64,000 bases of DNA. Source: DATKAS01 sp963773315 (GTDB lineage Bacteria > Actinomycetota > Acidimicrobiia > Acidimicrobiales > DATKAS01). Where the stretch lies: contig CAVZAF010000003.1 in assembly GCA_963773315.1 (NCBI GenBank), positions 248,001 through 312,000 of the forward strand. The letters are read 5' to 3'. A program made the translations under genes and the position numbers. The notes under the pieces were generated by a model, which searched no databases, had not been told where the DNA came from, and was given only the letters and a program-made list of their open reading frames with translations. Positions within the stretch are counted from its first letter, which is position 1. The number at the start of each line of letters is the position of its first letter. Shown here in pieces: positions 53,560 through 62,702 of this stretch.

Positions 53560-54870
53560 TCAGCGCCGGCGGCGGAAGCCCTTCCACCGGCTGTCTTCGA
53601 GCTCGCGCCCGTAGAAGTCAGCCATCGCATCGTCAGGCTCGAAGTCGTCGCGGGGACCGAGAGGCGACGGATCGACGATCGCACGCCGTAGCTCCGCGAT
53701 GTAGGGGTCGTCGTCGTCGAGCAGCTCGGCGGCGGGCACCTGCATCGTCGGCGGACCGCCGCCGTCGGCCCAATCGAGCGTCGCCTGACCGGCCGCGGCG
53801 GTCTTCGTGTCGACCGCCTTCGCGCCGACGACAGCCTTCGCCTCGACGGATCTCGCGTCGGCTGCCTTGGCGAGGCCGTTCGGCACGCTCTCGGCCGTCT
53901 CGAGCTCTTCGATCACGATCGCGGGGAACTCGCCGGTCACCTCTTCCTCAGGCGAGAGCTCGACGATCTCGACCTCAGCGGCGACCTCAGGCTCGGCTTG
54001 AGCGCCCTCAGCCGCGTCGGTCTCGTCCGTGCGCGCATCCGCGGCTTCAGCTTCGGGCTCGGCCTCCGCTGCCTCGCGCTCTTCAGCCTCATCGCCGTCG
54101 TCGATCTCGTCGATCGCATGGACGGGCGGGGGCGGCGCGGGCGGCGCCGGCGGCGTTCCACCGCCCATCGCCTCGGCAGTGGGCACCGAGTCGACGGGCT
54201 TGAACTCCGGCACCGGCGCTTCGCGCAGCGCGTCGGGATCGGTGGTGAGCCTCTGCAGTGCCTCGACCGTCGCGAGCACGCGCTGGCGCTGGATCGCGAT
54301 GTGAGCCTCGAGCCGCCCGGCGTCGGTGCGCAGGCGCTCACGCAACGCCTCGAGCGCGCTCACCTCGGTGCGCAGGCGCTGCCTCAGGTCTTCGGCACCC
54401 TCGCGCGCGTCACGCTCTGCATCCGCGAGCATCTCGGCGACCTGCGCCTCGGCTTCGCTCACCTTCGCAGCCGCATGGTCGTCGGCCTGCTGACGCGTGC
54501 GCAGCGCGTAGGCGTCCGCCTCGCCACGAGTGGATGATGCCTGACGGTCGGCGTCGGACTGCGCGGCCGCGGCCTTGCCTTCGGCTTCGGCCATGAGCGC
54601 GGCGGCCCGCGTCTCGGCTTCGCTCACCGCCGCGTCAGCGGTGCGCTGCGCGAGCACGAGCGTGCGCCGCAGCGCCTCGTCGGCGTCGCCGGCTTCCCTC
54701 GCGCGCGCCTCAGCCTTCTCGGCGCGCTCGAGCGCGTCTTTCAGCTTCTGGTCGAGCTCTAGCGCCGACCGTGCGACTTGCTCGAGGAATGCATCGACTT
54801 CGTCCGGGTCGTACCCCCGGAACCGCTCGCGGAACTCGACGTCGTCGAACACCTTGGGGGTGAGCTCCAT
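53560..54870 (-). CDS. divIVA: DivIVA-domain coiled-coil protein
   Basis: 436 aa from MELTPK at 54870. The N-terminal DivIVA lipid-binding domain is VFDDVEFRERFRGYDPDEVD AFLEQVA (split), followed by a long Ala/Glu/Arg coiled coil (residues about 40-225) and an acidic Pro/Ala/Glu-rich disordered half; the end is DSRWKGFRRRR. It recruits growth or division machinery to curved membrane. Position after sepF-yggT is the standard actinobacterial order. The long tail makes it larger than typical Wag31. Confidence 0.88.
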   Translation of the reverse strand: MELTPKVFDDVEFRERFRGYDPDEVDAFLEQVARSALELDQKLKDALERAEKAEARAREAGDADEALRRTLVLAQRTADAAVSEAETRAAALMAEAEGKAAAAQSDADRQASSTRGEADAYALRTRQQADDHAAAKVSEAEAQVAEMLADAERDAREGAEDLRQRLRTEVSALEALRERLRTDAGRLEAHIAIQRQRVLATVEALQRLTTDPDALREAPVPEFKPVDSVPTAEAMGGGTPPAPPAPPPPVHAIDEIDDGDEAEEREAAEAEPEAEAADARTDETDAAEGAQAEPEVAAEVEIVELSPEEEVTGEFPAIVIEELETAESVPNGLAKAADARSVEAKAVVGAKAVDTKTAAAGQATLDWADGGGPPTMQVPAAELLDDDDPYIAELRRAIVDPSPLGPRDDFEPDDAMADFYGRELEDSRWKGFRRRR

Positions 54871-54957
54871 GGGGTTCACTGTACCGACGACCCTCCTACC
54901 CACCGGGCATCTCGCCCGATCCCCCAGCATCGGCAGGATCTGGCCCCGGCTTGACCG

Positions 54958-55221
54958 TCAGGCGCCGCAGTGCAGGATCAGCCCTTTCACGACGATCTGG
55001 AGAGCGAGCAGCACGATGATCGGCGACAGGTCGAGGCCCATGCCACCCATGGCGATCATGGGCATCACGCGGCGCACCGGGCCCAGGACGGGCTCGGTGA
55101 GGCCGAAGAAGACGTCCCCGATCGTGCCGAGCACCCCGGACGAGCGCGGGAACCACGAGAGGATGATCCTCCCGAAGATGATGAAGATGTAGACGTTGAC
55201 GAGCGTGCAGAGGATGGTCAC
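54958..55221 (-). CDS. yggT: YggT-family small membrane protein
   Basis: 87 aa, two membrane helices: TLVNVYIFIIFGRIILSWFP (residues 5-24) and SPIIVLLALQIVVKGLILHC, with the conserved DVFFGLTEPVLGPVRRVMPM between them. Role uncertain, possibly in septal membrane organisation or osmotic response. It sits between sepF and divIVA, separated from sepF by 15 bases. Confidence 0.88.
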   Translation of the reverse strand: MTILCTLVNVYIFIIFGRIILSWFPRSSGVLGTIGDVFFGLTEPVLGPVRRVMPMIAMGGMGLDLSPIIVLLALQIVVKGLILHCGA

Positions 55222-55236
55222 GGAGGGCCCCGAGAA

Positions 55237-55770
55237 TCAGTCCCGGAGCCCGTGCTCCTGGATGCGCTGCCGCTCCTCCGCCGACACTTCGACGTCGTGT
55301 GGCGTGAGGAGGTACACGTGCGTCGCGACCTTGTCCATCTTCCCGCCGAGGCCATAGCAGAGCCCGCTGGCGAAGTCGATCAGCCGCCGCTCGAGCTCGC
55401 GGTCCGCGCTCTGGAGGTTCACGATCACGGGCTGGCCGTCCTTGTAGCGGTCCGCGACCTCTTGGGCCTGACGGAAGGACGCCGGGATCACGACGTAGGG
55501 CTTGGCCGGAGGCTGGGCGGCAACGAGGTTGACGGCGGATTGCGAGCTGCGAGGCCGGATCGTCACCGCGGGGACGTCGGTCGTCTCGCGGGTCATCGTG
55601 CGCACCGTGCCCGATGAAGTGGCTTCAGGACCGGGCCGCTGGTTGGACGTGCCACGGGCTCCGGCGGTCGCGGGCGCGGGGACGTCGGCGGCGTGCTCTT
55701 CGAACTCTTCGTACTCGTCGTCGGGCCCGAGACCCAGGTACAACATCGCTCGTCGCCACATCGAAGCCAT
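55237..55770 (-). CDS. sepF: Cell division protein SepF
   Basis: 177 aa. Binds the FtsZ tail and the membrane, replacing FtsA in actinobacteria. The N-terminal amphipathic part is SMWRRAMLYLGLGPDDEYEE; the linker is Ala/Pro/Thr-rich; the SepF core is VVIPASFRQAQEVADRYKDG, VIVNLQSADRELERRLIDFA and SGLCYGLGGKMDKVATHVYL. The core is complete and no frame break is present. Consistent with the absence of ftsA from this cluster. Confidence 0.94.
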   Translation of the reverse strand: MASMWRRAMLYLGLGPDDEYEEFEEHAADVPAPATAGARGTSNQRPGPEATSSGTVRTMTRETTDVPAVTIRPRSSQSAVNLVAAQPPAKPYVVIPASFRQAQEVADRYKDGQPVIVNLQSADRELERRLIDFASGLCYGLGGKMDKVATHVYLLTPHDVEVSAEERQRIQEHGLRD

Positions 55771-55797
55771 GATGGTCGCCTCCTCGCGAACGCCAGG

Positions 55798-56469
55798 TTA
55801 CCGGTGTGCACCGGGCTGAGCGGGACGGGTGCCGAACAGCGCGGTGCCCACGCGGACCATCGTCGAGCCCTCCGCCAGCGCGGCCTCGAGGTCGTCGGAC
55901 ATCCCCATCGACCGCTCGCGCAGCCCGAAGTCGTCGGCGAGCGCGGACAGCGAGCGGAACGCGCGCCGGCTCGCGTCGCGATCGGCCGCGGGTCCGACGC
56001 ACATGAGACCGCGTACCTGCAGACCGAGATCGCGACACGACGCGACGAGCGCTTCGGTCTCGGCTGGTGCGCATCCGCCCTTCTGCGGCTCGTCCGAGGT
56101 GTTCACCTGCAGAAGCACTTCGGCGCCGGGCGCCCGCTTCGCGATCTCGACAGCCAAGGGCTGCCGGTCTACTGACTGCCACAGCGCGACGTGTGGCGCG
56201 ATGAGCCGCACCTTGTTCGTCTGCAGCCGGCCGATGAAGTGCCACCGCACGGCCGCCCGTTGCGCAGGGTCGAGAGCGTCGGCCTTCGCATGCAGGTCTT
56301 GCGCGTAGTTCTCGCCGAGGTCGACCAGGCCCGACCCGAGCGCGTCGTGCACCACGTCCAGGCCGAAGCCCTTTGTCACCGCGACGAGGGTGACCGTGTC
56401 GGGGTCGCGGCCGGCGCGCGCGATGCGATCGCGCAGGACGGTGACCGAGCTGCGGAGCGCTTCGCTCAC
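55798..56469 (-). CDS. YggS-family pyridoxal-phosphate homeostasis protein
   Basis: 223 aa from the GTG at 56469. The PLP-lysine region is PDTVTLVAVTKGFGLDVVHD, then LGSGLVDLGENYAQDLHAKA, RWHFIGRLQTNKVRLI and EVLLQVNTSDEPQKGGCAPA, with the end GSTMVRVGTALFGTR. It carries PLP without known catalysis and balances vitamin B6 and amino-acid pools. The GTG overlaps the stop of the upstream laccase-domain gene by four bases. Confidence 0.92.
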   Translation of the reverse strand: MSEALRSSVTVLRDRIARAGRDPDTVTLVAVTKGFGLDVVHDALGSGLVDLGENYAQDLHAKADALDPAQRAAVRWHFIGRLQTNKVRLIAPHVALWQSVDRQPLAVEIAKRAPGAEVLLQVNTSDEPQKGGCAPAETEALVASCRDLGLQVRGLMCVGPAADRDASRRAFRSLSALADDFGLRERSMGMSDDLEAALAEGSTMVRVGTALFGTRPAQPGAHR

Positions 56470-57020
56470 GGCTCGGTCATCCAGACGACCATCGCCTGGC
56501 GTCCTTTGTCTCCCCGCGCACGGTGCGACCAGTATCCCGGCGTGCACGCGGTGCAGTCGTCCCACGGCGAGTCGACGACCGTGATGTCCCGCGATCGCAG
56601 CAGGTGTGCGATCCCAGCACGCAGGTCGAGCGCGGGTGAGCCATCGCTCGTGCGTGATCGCACCTGCGGGCCCGCCACCGCGGCGACGCGGTCGAGGTCG
56701 TCGACGCCGAACTCGTAGCACTCGGCGTGGATGCACGGTCCGACGACGGCGGATGCATCGGAGCTGCCCATCGCGTCGAGCGTGGCGGTGAGCGTGCCGG
56801 CGACGAGGCCCCGCCACCCGATGTGCGCGATGCCGACCACGCCGTTCGACCCGACGAGCGCGACCGGAGCGCAGTCCGCGACCTGCACGGCCAGCACGGC
56901 CCCAGAAGCCGCGGTCACAGCCGCGTCGGCGTCGACACCGGCTCCCCCACCGGGCTCGGTGACCCGGACGACCGTGGCGCCGTGCACCTGGTGCATCCAC
57001 GTCCAGGGCAGGTCGACCAC
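56466..57020 (-). CDS. pgeF: PgeF/YfiH laccase-domain protein (true start probably further upstream)
   Basis: 184 aa from the GTG at 57020. Copper/zinc-site motifs are PWTWMHQVHGATVVRVTEP, AVQVADCAPVALVGSNGVVG and HIGWRGLVAGTLTATLDAMG. The family edits peptidoglycan precursors or deaminates purine nucleosides. The homologous protein extends upstream: the frame stays open to about 57215 and reads VHIVATSIADGDLAITLPR before the GTG, but no ATG, GTG or TTG occurs there. A CTG at 57125 is the best upstream candidate. Further up the frame runs into the repeat 57141-57238. Confidence 0.82.
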   Translation of the reverse strand: MVDLPWTWMHQVHGATVVRVTEPGGGAGVDADAAVTAASGAVLAVQVADCAPVALVGSNGVVGIAHIGWRGLVAGTLTATLDAMGSSDASAVVGPCIHAECYEFGVDDLDRVAAVAGPQVRSRTSDGSPALDLRAGIAHLLRSRDITVVDSPWDDCTACTPGYWSHRARGDKGRQAMVVWMTEP

Positions 57021-57140
57021 GGCACGCCGGCGCGCGTCGAGATCTGCCCGCGGCAGGGTGATCGCGAGGTCGCCGTCCGCGATCGACGTGGCGACGATGT
57101 GGACGCTGCGGGCGCCCGCCTTCAGCTCGAGGACGAGCCG

Positions 57141-57238
57141 TGATTTCCTCGTCGCCGTCCTCCGCTTCGCTCCAGCCGGCTCTTGCTCGCTTCGCTCGAC
57201 AATGGGTGCTTGGGCACCCGGCAGCGCCCTGCGCTGCC
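57141..57238 (-). repeat. Intergenic repeat, copy B, with two hairpins
   Basis: Second copy of the element at 50653-50750. On the minus strand it starts 12 bases after the ftsZ stop (57251). Hairpin 1 is GGCAGCGC/GCGCTGCC (57220-57227 with 57231-57238), differing from copy A by a G-to-A and a matching C-to-T change. Hairpin 2 is GGGTGC/GCACCC (57204-57209 with 57214-57219). The tail runs into the region just before pgeF. Both copies follow a minus-strand stop codon in the same orientation. Confidence 0.75.
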
Positions 57239-57250
57239 CTTGCGACCGGT

Positions 57251-58334
57251 CTACTTCAGGAACGACGGGACGTCGAAGTCGTCCTCGCTGCCCATGAGGT
57301 CATCGTCGTCGGCGGGGAACAGATCGGGTGACCCCTCCTCCGAGACCGAGAGACGGTCGGCACGCACGCGCTCACGCTGCCCGTCCCACCGCTCGAAGCC
57401 GGCGGCGATGACGGTGACGCGGACCTCGTCGCCCATCTCGTCGTCGATGACCGCGCCGAAGATGATGTTCGCGTCGGGATGGGCGACCCCGTGGATCACC
57501 TCGGCTGCTGCGTTGACCTCGAAGAGGCCGAGGTCGCTGCCGCCGGAGATGTTCAGCAGGATGCCGCGGGCGCCGTCGATGGCAGCCTCGAGCAACGGGC
57601 TCGAGATCGCGCTGCGCGCCGCAACGAGTGCACGGTCGTCGCCACTCGCGTAGCCGATGCCCATGAGCGCGGAGCCCGCGTTCGTCATGATCATCTTCAC
57701 GTCGGCGAAGTCGGTGTTGATGAGGCCGGGCGTGGTGATGAGGTCGGTGATGCCCTGCACACCCTGCAGCAGCACCTCGTCGGCCATCTTGAACGCGTTC
57801 AGCACGGACGTCTTCTCGTTCGACACGGTGAGCAACCGGTCGTTCGGGATGACGATCAGCGTGTCGACCTTCTCCTTGAGACGCGTGATGCCCTGGTCGG
57901 CCTGCACGGACCGACGACGTCCTTCGAACGCGAACGGACGGGTGACGACGCCGATGGTCAGCGCGCCGATGCTCTTCGCGATCTCGGCGATCACCGGTGC
58001 GCCTCCGGTGCCCGTGCCGCCACCCTTGCCGGCGGTGATGAACACCATGTCCGCGCCCTTGAGGGTCTCCTCGATCTCCTCGGCGTGCGACTCTGCCGCC
58101 GCCCGGCCCGACGTCGGGATCGCTGCCCGCGCCGAGCCCGCGGGTCAGGTCGCGGCCGATGTCGAGCTTCACGTCGGCGTCGCTCATCAGCAGCGCCTGC
58201 GCGTCGGTGTTGACCGCGATGAACTCGACGCCCTTGAGCCCGGCATCGATCATCCGGTTCACGGCGTTGACGCCGCCGCCGCCGACACCGACGACCTTGA
58301 TCACCGCCAAGTAGTTCTGGGGGGAGCCGGCCAT
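57251..58334 (-). CDS. ftsZ: Cell division protein FtsZ (frameshifted near 58106)
   Basis: 360 aa after removing one surplus base. Tubulin-like GTPase that forms the Z-ring. The N-terminus is NYLAVIKVVGVGGGGVNAVN and GVEFIAVNTDAQALLMSDAD; the frame breaks at GAGSDPDVG and resumes with RAAAESHAEEIEETLKGAD, MVFITAGKGGGTGTGGAPVI (tubulin signature) and NDRLLTVSNEKTSVLNAFKM. The C-terminal peptide DDFDVPSFLK, which binds SepF/FtsW-like partners, is intact. GGAGG lies 8 bases before the ATG. An intact ftsZ is essential, so the break is almost surely not real. Confidence 0.95.
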
Positions 58335-58372
58335 GGAAGGAACCTCCGAATGCGCTGGATTCGAGGAGCTGA

Positions 58373-58406
58373 CTAAACCTCCACTAAAGGTCTAGAGTTA
58401 TGTCAA
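58373..58406 (-). promoter_or_regulatory. Candidate ftsZ promoter with palindrome
   Basis: In the 180-base ftsQ-ftsZ gap the minus strand carries TTGACA (58406-58401, a good -35) and, just downstream, CTAGACCT and AGGTTTAG (58395-58388 and 58380-58373), an inverted repeat with one mismatch and a 7-base spacer. No good -10 box lies at 17 bases. The region is A+T-rich for this genome. It suggests ftsZ has its own regulated promoter. Confidence 0.45.
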
Positions 58407-58438
58407 CCTCTCGTTGTGCTTGACGTTGTACAGGTCGA

Positions 58439-58453
58439 TGACCCTTCGGGTCA
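58439..58453 (-). terminator. Hairpin between ftsQ and ftsZ
   Basis: TGACCC and GGGTCA flank a three-base loop, 62 bases after the repaired ftsQ stop and upstream of the candidate ftsZ promoter. It could end ftsQ transcription or regulate the ftsZ leader; there is no T run. Confidence 0.35.
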
Positions 58454-58514
58454 AGCATCGTCATCAGACCGATACATCTCTCTCGTGCATCTCTCGTCGT
58501 CGCATGCGTGGCGC

Positions 58515-59311
58515 TCACCCGGGCGCCAGCACCGGAGCCTGGGGCGCCCGCACGTCGAGCACGCCGATCGCCGTGTTCGGATCGAGCTTCGTCGAGCACC
58601 GCGATCGCAGCGAGGTACTTCGCGGGAAGGTTGGACGGAGGACCGAGGCGGATCGTGCCCTGCGGCGCGAGCTCGAGGGCGACGGAGCCGTCGGCATCCC
58701 ACGTGACCGCACCCACCCGCTGCTTCAGCGGAGCGGGGAGCACAGTCGCCGCGTCGATCGCCGCGAGCTGCGGAGTGTCGACGACTGCACCGATCGCCAC
58801 CGGTGGCGTCGGGCCGGTCATGAGGAGCACGCCGGAGGGCAGCGCGGGCGTGTCGGCGATCGCGTGGCCCTCGCCGTCGATGAGACGGAACCCACCGGCC
58901 TGCAGCGGCTCGGCGACCGCAGGGACGCGCTCGACGACGTCGACGTGGACGGTGCCGGGATACGAGCGATGCACCGACGCCGACGCGACCCACGGCAACG
59001 CCTCGACGCGGCGCGCCGCACCTGCGGTGTCGAGATACACCATCGGCTGGCCGCGTCCGATGTTCGCGGCGCCACGCACCTCGGCCTCGGTCGTGTGGGC
59101 TTGCCCTCTGACCACGACGTGATCGACGTCGAGGAACGAGCTGTAGGTGAAGGCCCAGACCAGCACGAGGGCGGCGAGGACGCCGAGCCCGAACAACAGC
59201 CGCCGCAGACGCCGGCGTCCCTCCTCGCGACGGACCTCGATGCGGCGCTGGCGCAACCGGGGATCGATCGCGGGGCCGCGGAGCTTCGTCGACGTCGACG
59301 ATGGTGCTCAT
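58515..59311 (-). CDS. ftsQ: Cell division protein FtsQ (two frameshifts)
   Basis: 264 aa after removing two surplus bases (near 59267 and 58590). It begins MSTIVDVDEAPRP, shifts, then IDPRLRQRRIEVRREEGRRR, the membrane helix LLFGLGVLAALVLVWAFTYS, and the POTRA domain SSFLDVDHVVVRGQAHTTEA, LPWVASASVHRSYPGTVHVD and VVERVPAVAEPLQAGGFRLI. The end, in the third frame, is KLDPNTAIGVLDVRAPQAP with VLAPG and a stop at 58515. The start overlaps the murB stop (ATGA). Inner-membrane divisome scaffold. Confidence 0.9.
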
Positions 59312-60218
59312 GCGAAGCCCACCAATCGGACCTCGGGCTGCAGCACGATCCCCTCTCGCTGGCTGACTCGCTCGACAACCGCGTGCATCAACGCCAACAC
59401 GTCGTCGGCTGACCCTCCGTCATCGGCCTGGATGAAGTTCGCGTGCTTCTCGGAGACGTGCGCCGTGCCGACGCGGAAGCCCTTCAACCCGGCAACGTCG
59501 ATGAGACGGCCGGCCGAGTCGCCCTCAGGGTTGGTGAACACCGATCCGGCGTTCTGGCCGCCGGGTTGGTTCGCTCTACGCCACCGCACGATGCTCGCGA
59601 TCTCCTCTTCTGCTCTCGCCGCGTCACCCTGGCGCAGCTCGAGCTCCGCCCAGACCACGATGTCGGCGGTGGTCAGCGCCGAGTGTCGGTAGCCGAGGTC
59701 GAGCTCGGCGGCCGACACCACGACATCCTTCCCGCTGCCGAGATCCACGACGCGGATCCTGCGGAGCACAGCGGCCATGTCCGAGCCGTGCCCGCCGGCG
59801 TTCATGCGCACGGCGCCACCGATCGAGCCCGGCACACCGACCGCCCACTCGAAGCCGCGGCAGCCCCGCCGCGGCGGTCGTGCGGGCCACGACGGGGAGG
59901 CTCGCCGCTCCGCCCGCTCGAACCGACGTGCCGTCGATCTCGACCGTCGCGAACTCGTCGCCGAGCATCACGACGAGGCCGTCGAAGCCACGGTCCGCCA
60001 CGAGCGTGTTCGACCCGCGCCCGAGCGCCACGACCGTCGATCCCCGACTCTCGGCAGGCCGACGGCGACGATCTCGAGGGCGTCGAGGTTCGTCGGGTAC
60101 GACGACCGCTCACCGCGGCGCGTCCGCCGACCCGGTAGGTCGTGAGCTCGCCGAACGGCGCGTCTCTCGTGGCGAGATCGCCGAGGATCGCAGCGGCCAC
60201 TTCGATCGCCTCCGCCAT
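59308..60218 (-). CDS. murB: UDP-N-acetylenolpyruvoylglucosamine reductase (multiple frameshifts)
   Basis: 301 aa if five surplus bases are removed. NADPH-dependent FAD enzyme making UDP-MurNAc. Pieces in order: MAEAIEVAAAILGDLATRDA and PFGELTTYRVGGRAA; VVVP; TNLDALEIVAVGL; RESG; TVVALGRGSNTLVADRGFDG; and GFEWAVGVPGSIGGAVRMN, AGSVFTNPEGDSAGRLIDVA and LKGFRVGTAHVSEKHANFI. The FAD-binding GRGSN and the GSIGG and GSVF-type catalytic serine motifs are all present. The ATG at 60218 overlaps a TGA of murC as TGATG. Breaks lie near 60110, 60095, 60055, 60045 and 59860. At least two of the breaks are unavoidable. Confidence 0.88.
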
Positions 60219-61618
60219 CAGCCCGCCTCTCGCCGCAAGCAGCTCGAGGAGCACGTCCGGCAGAGTCGTGAGGTCGCCGGCGCCCATCGTGAGGCAGAGG
60301 TCACCCGGCCGGAGCTCGGACTTCAGGTAGGTGACGATGTCCGCCCGGTGCGGCACCCAGGCGACCCGCTGCGTCGGATGTGCGTCGAGCACGGTGTTCA
60401 CGATCAGCTTGCCCTGTGATCCCCGGACGCGGTGCCTCGCCGGCCGAGTACACGTCGGTGATGGCGAGCACATCCGCGCCGATGAACGCGTGCTCGAAGT
60501 CCTGCCAGAGCGCGGCGGTGCGGCTGAAGCGATGGGGCTGGAAGACACACACGACGCGTTGCCAGTCACCCTCGTTCGCAGCTTCGATCGCCGCCGCGAC
60601 CTCGCTCGGCAGGTGCGAGTACTCGTCGATGAACGTCACGCCTCCGGCACTCCCGCGGAGCTCGAACCGGCGGGCGACCCCGGCATACCGCCCGAGCGCC
60701 CGCACCGCCGCCTCGGGTGCCGCCCCGAGCTCGATCGCCATCGCCATCGCTCCGGCGGCGTTGCGCGCGTTGTGCAGACCGGGGATGGGAAGGGACACCG
60801 GCCACGCCTCGCCGTCGCGCCCTGCGAGCGTGAACCGCACTCCCCCGTGTCCGGTCGTCACGTCGATCATCCGGTAGTCGGCCGCCTCGTCGGTGCCGTA
60901 GCCGACCGCGCCGCGTGCCGCGCCGAGCTCCGCCGCGAGCGAGTCGTCGACGCAGACGACACATGGCCCCGGGGCTTGATCGAGGAAGCGTCTGAACGCG
61001 GCTCGCAGCGCGTCGAAGGTGCCGTAGTGCTCGAGGTGGTCCGGCTCGACGTTCGTGACCAGCACGGCTTCTGCGGGCAGCTCGAGGAACGTGCCGTCGC
61101 TTTCGTCGGCCTCGACGACGAGAAGGTCGCCACGGCTGTCCCACACCGCGCCGGTGCCGATCTCGTTGAGCTCGCCGCCGACGATGAACGACGGGTGCAC
61201 TCCGGCCTCGACGAGCACGAGGGCGAGCATCGACGAGGTCGTCGTCTTCCCGTGGGTGCCTCCCACGGCGACGCCGCGCTTGGTCGCGACGACCGCGGCG
61301 AGGATCTCCGCGCGCCGCAGCACGGGGATGCCGCGCTGCTCGGGCCGCGACGACCTCGGGGTTCGTGGGCGGGATCGCCGTCGACACCGCGACCACATCG
61401 ACGTCACCGACGTTCGCTGCATCGTGACCGACGCGCACGTCGATGCCGAGGGCGCGCAGCCGGTCGAGGAAGGCAGAACCTTTCAAGTCGCTCCCGGACA
61501 CGCGGTGTCCCATCGCGGCGAGGACCGTCGCAACCGCGCTCATTCCCGCACCACCGATCCCGACGATGTGGATGGCGAGCGGCGAACCGGAGAGGTCGAT
61601 CGGCGGACGGTCAGGCAC
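60218..61618 (-). CDS. murC: UDP-N-acetylmuramate--L-alanine ligase (three frameshifts)
   Basis: 465 aa after removing three surplus bases. Begins VPDRPPIDLSGSPLAIHIVG with GIGGAGMSAVATVLAAMGHR; near 61345 it shifts to GIPVLRRAEILAAVVATKRG, AVGGTHGKTTTSSMLALVLV (ATP loop) and EADESDGTFLELPAEAVLVT, NVEPDHLEHYGTFDALRAAF; near 60425 it shifts again to GKLIVNTVLDAHPTQRVAW and LCLTMGAGDLTTLPDVLLEL. In that last frame no stop separates it from murB; one more surplus base near the end gives LAREAG and TGA at 60218-60220. The GTG at 61618 overlaps murG by eight bases. Confidence 0.9.
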
Positions 61619-62702
61619 GCGCCTGCTCCTCGACGAGGTCAGCGACGCGCTGCGCGGCGTCCGGCCGCGCCACCTCCTTGCATGCACGCGCCATGGAATC
61701 GAGCCGAGCCGGGTCTGCGAGCAACGACTCGAGCGCCGACTGCAGACGAGCGCCGCTCACCTCCGCGTCGGTGATGACCTCCGCCGCGCCGACGTCGAGC
61801 AGCACGCTCGCGTTCGCAGTCTGGTGATCCTCCGCCGCGCCCGACCAAGGCACCAGCACGCTCGGCACCCCGATCACGGCGACTTCGCTCACGAGGCCCG
61901 AGCTCGCGCGGCAGACGACGACGTCGGCGGCTGCCATCGCGGTCGGCATGTCGTCCTCGTAGGCAACGATGTCGTACTGCAAGCCGCCAGCCGGAAACGA
62001 GGGAGCGCCCGCGCGCACCGCGTCGATGTTGCGCCGCCCGACGACATGACGGACGGCGAGATCTGGACGCGCCGCCCAGAGCCGGACGAGTTCGAGCGCA
62101 GCGTCGTTGATGCGAGCCGCGCCCAATGAGCCACCGGTGACGAGCACGGAGGACCGTGCGGGCACCGCGGCGCGGACCTTCGCGCGGTCGACGTCCACGA
62201 CCTCCTTGCGCAGGGGGTTGCCGGTGACGACGGCGTGGGGCAACGGCGTTCCCTCGAACGACACGGCGACCGCTTTGGCGACCCGCGCCGAGAGGCGGTT
62301 CGCGAGGCCGGGCCGCTTGTTCTGCTCCATCACCACGATCGGCACCCGACACACCCACGCCGCGAAGGCGCACGGGACGCTCGCGTAGCCGCCGAGCGCG
62401 ACCACCACACGCGGCCGCACGCGGCGCACCAGGCCGAACGCTCGGGTGGCGGCCACGAAGAGGCCCCACAACGCGCCCACGTTGGCGAGCGTGAGCCGGC
62501 GCTGCAGCCCGCGGCCAGGTAGGACGTGAAGGGGATGCCCGGTCGGAGGTACGAGCGTCACTTCGAGCCCACGCTCGCTGCCCACCCAGATGATCGTGTC
62601 TGGACCATGCCCGCGAGCGACGAGCTCAGCCGCGAGCGCGAGGCCGGGATTCACGTGGCCCGCCGTCCCTCCGCCGGCGATCACGGCGAACGTCTCGCTC
62701 AT
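61611..62702 (-). CDS. murG: Lipid II synthase (UDP-GlcNAc transferase)
   Basis: 363 aa, intact. Adds GlcNAc to lipid I at the inner face of the membrane. Motifs: FAVIAGGGTAGHVNPGLALA (donor/acceptor G loop), VVALGGYASVPCAFAAWVCR, PIVVMEQNKRPGLANRLSAR, SVLVTGGSLGAARINDAALE and the C-terminal donor loop PWSGAAEDHQTANASVLLDV. The ATG overlaps the ftsW stop by four bases and the stop overlaps murC, so the block is translationally coupled. Confidence 0.95.
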   Translation of the reverse strand: MSETFAVIAGGGTAGHVNPGLALAAELVARGHGPDTIIWVGSERGLEVTLVPPTGHPLHVLPGRGLQRRLTLANVGALWGLFVAATRAFGLVRRVRPRVVVALGGYASVPCAFAAWVCRVPIVVMEQNKRPGLANRLSARVAKAVAVSFEGTPLPHAVVTGNPLRKEVVDVDRAKVRAAVPARSSVLVTGGSLGAARINDAALELVRLWAARPDLAVRHVVGRRNIDAVRAGAPSFPAGGLQYDIVAYEDDMPTAMAAADVVVCRASSGLVSEVAVIGVPSVLVPWSGAAEDHQTANASVLLDVGAAEVITDAEVSGARLQSALESLLADPARLDSMARACKEVARPDAAQRVADLVEEQARA

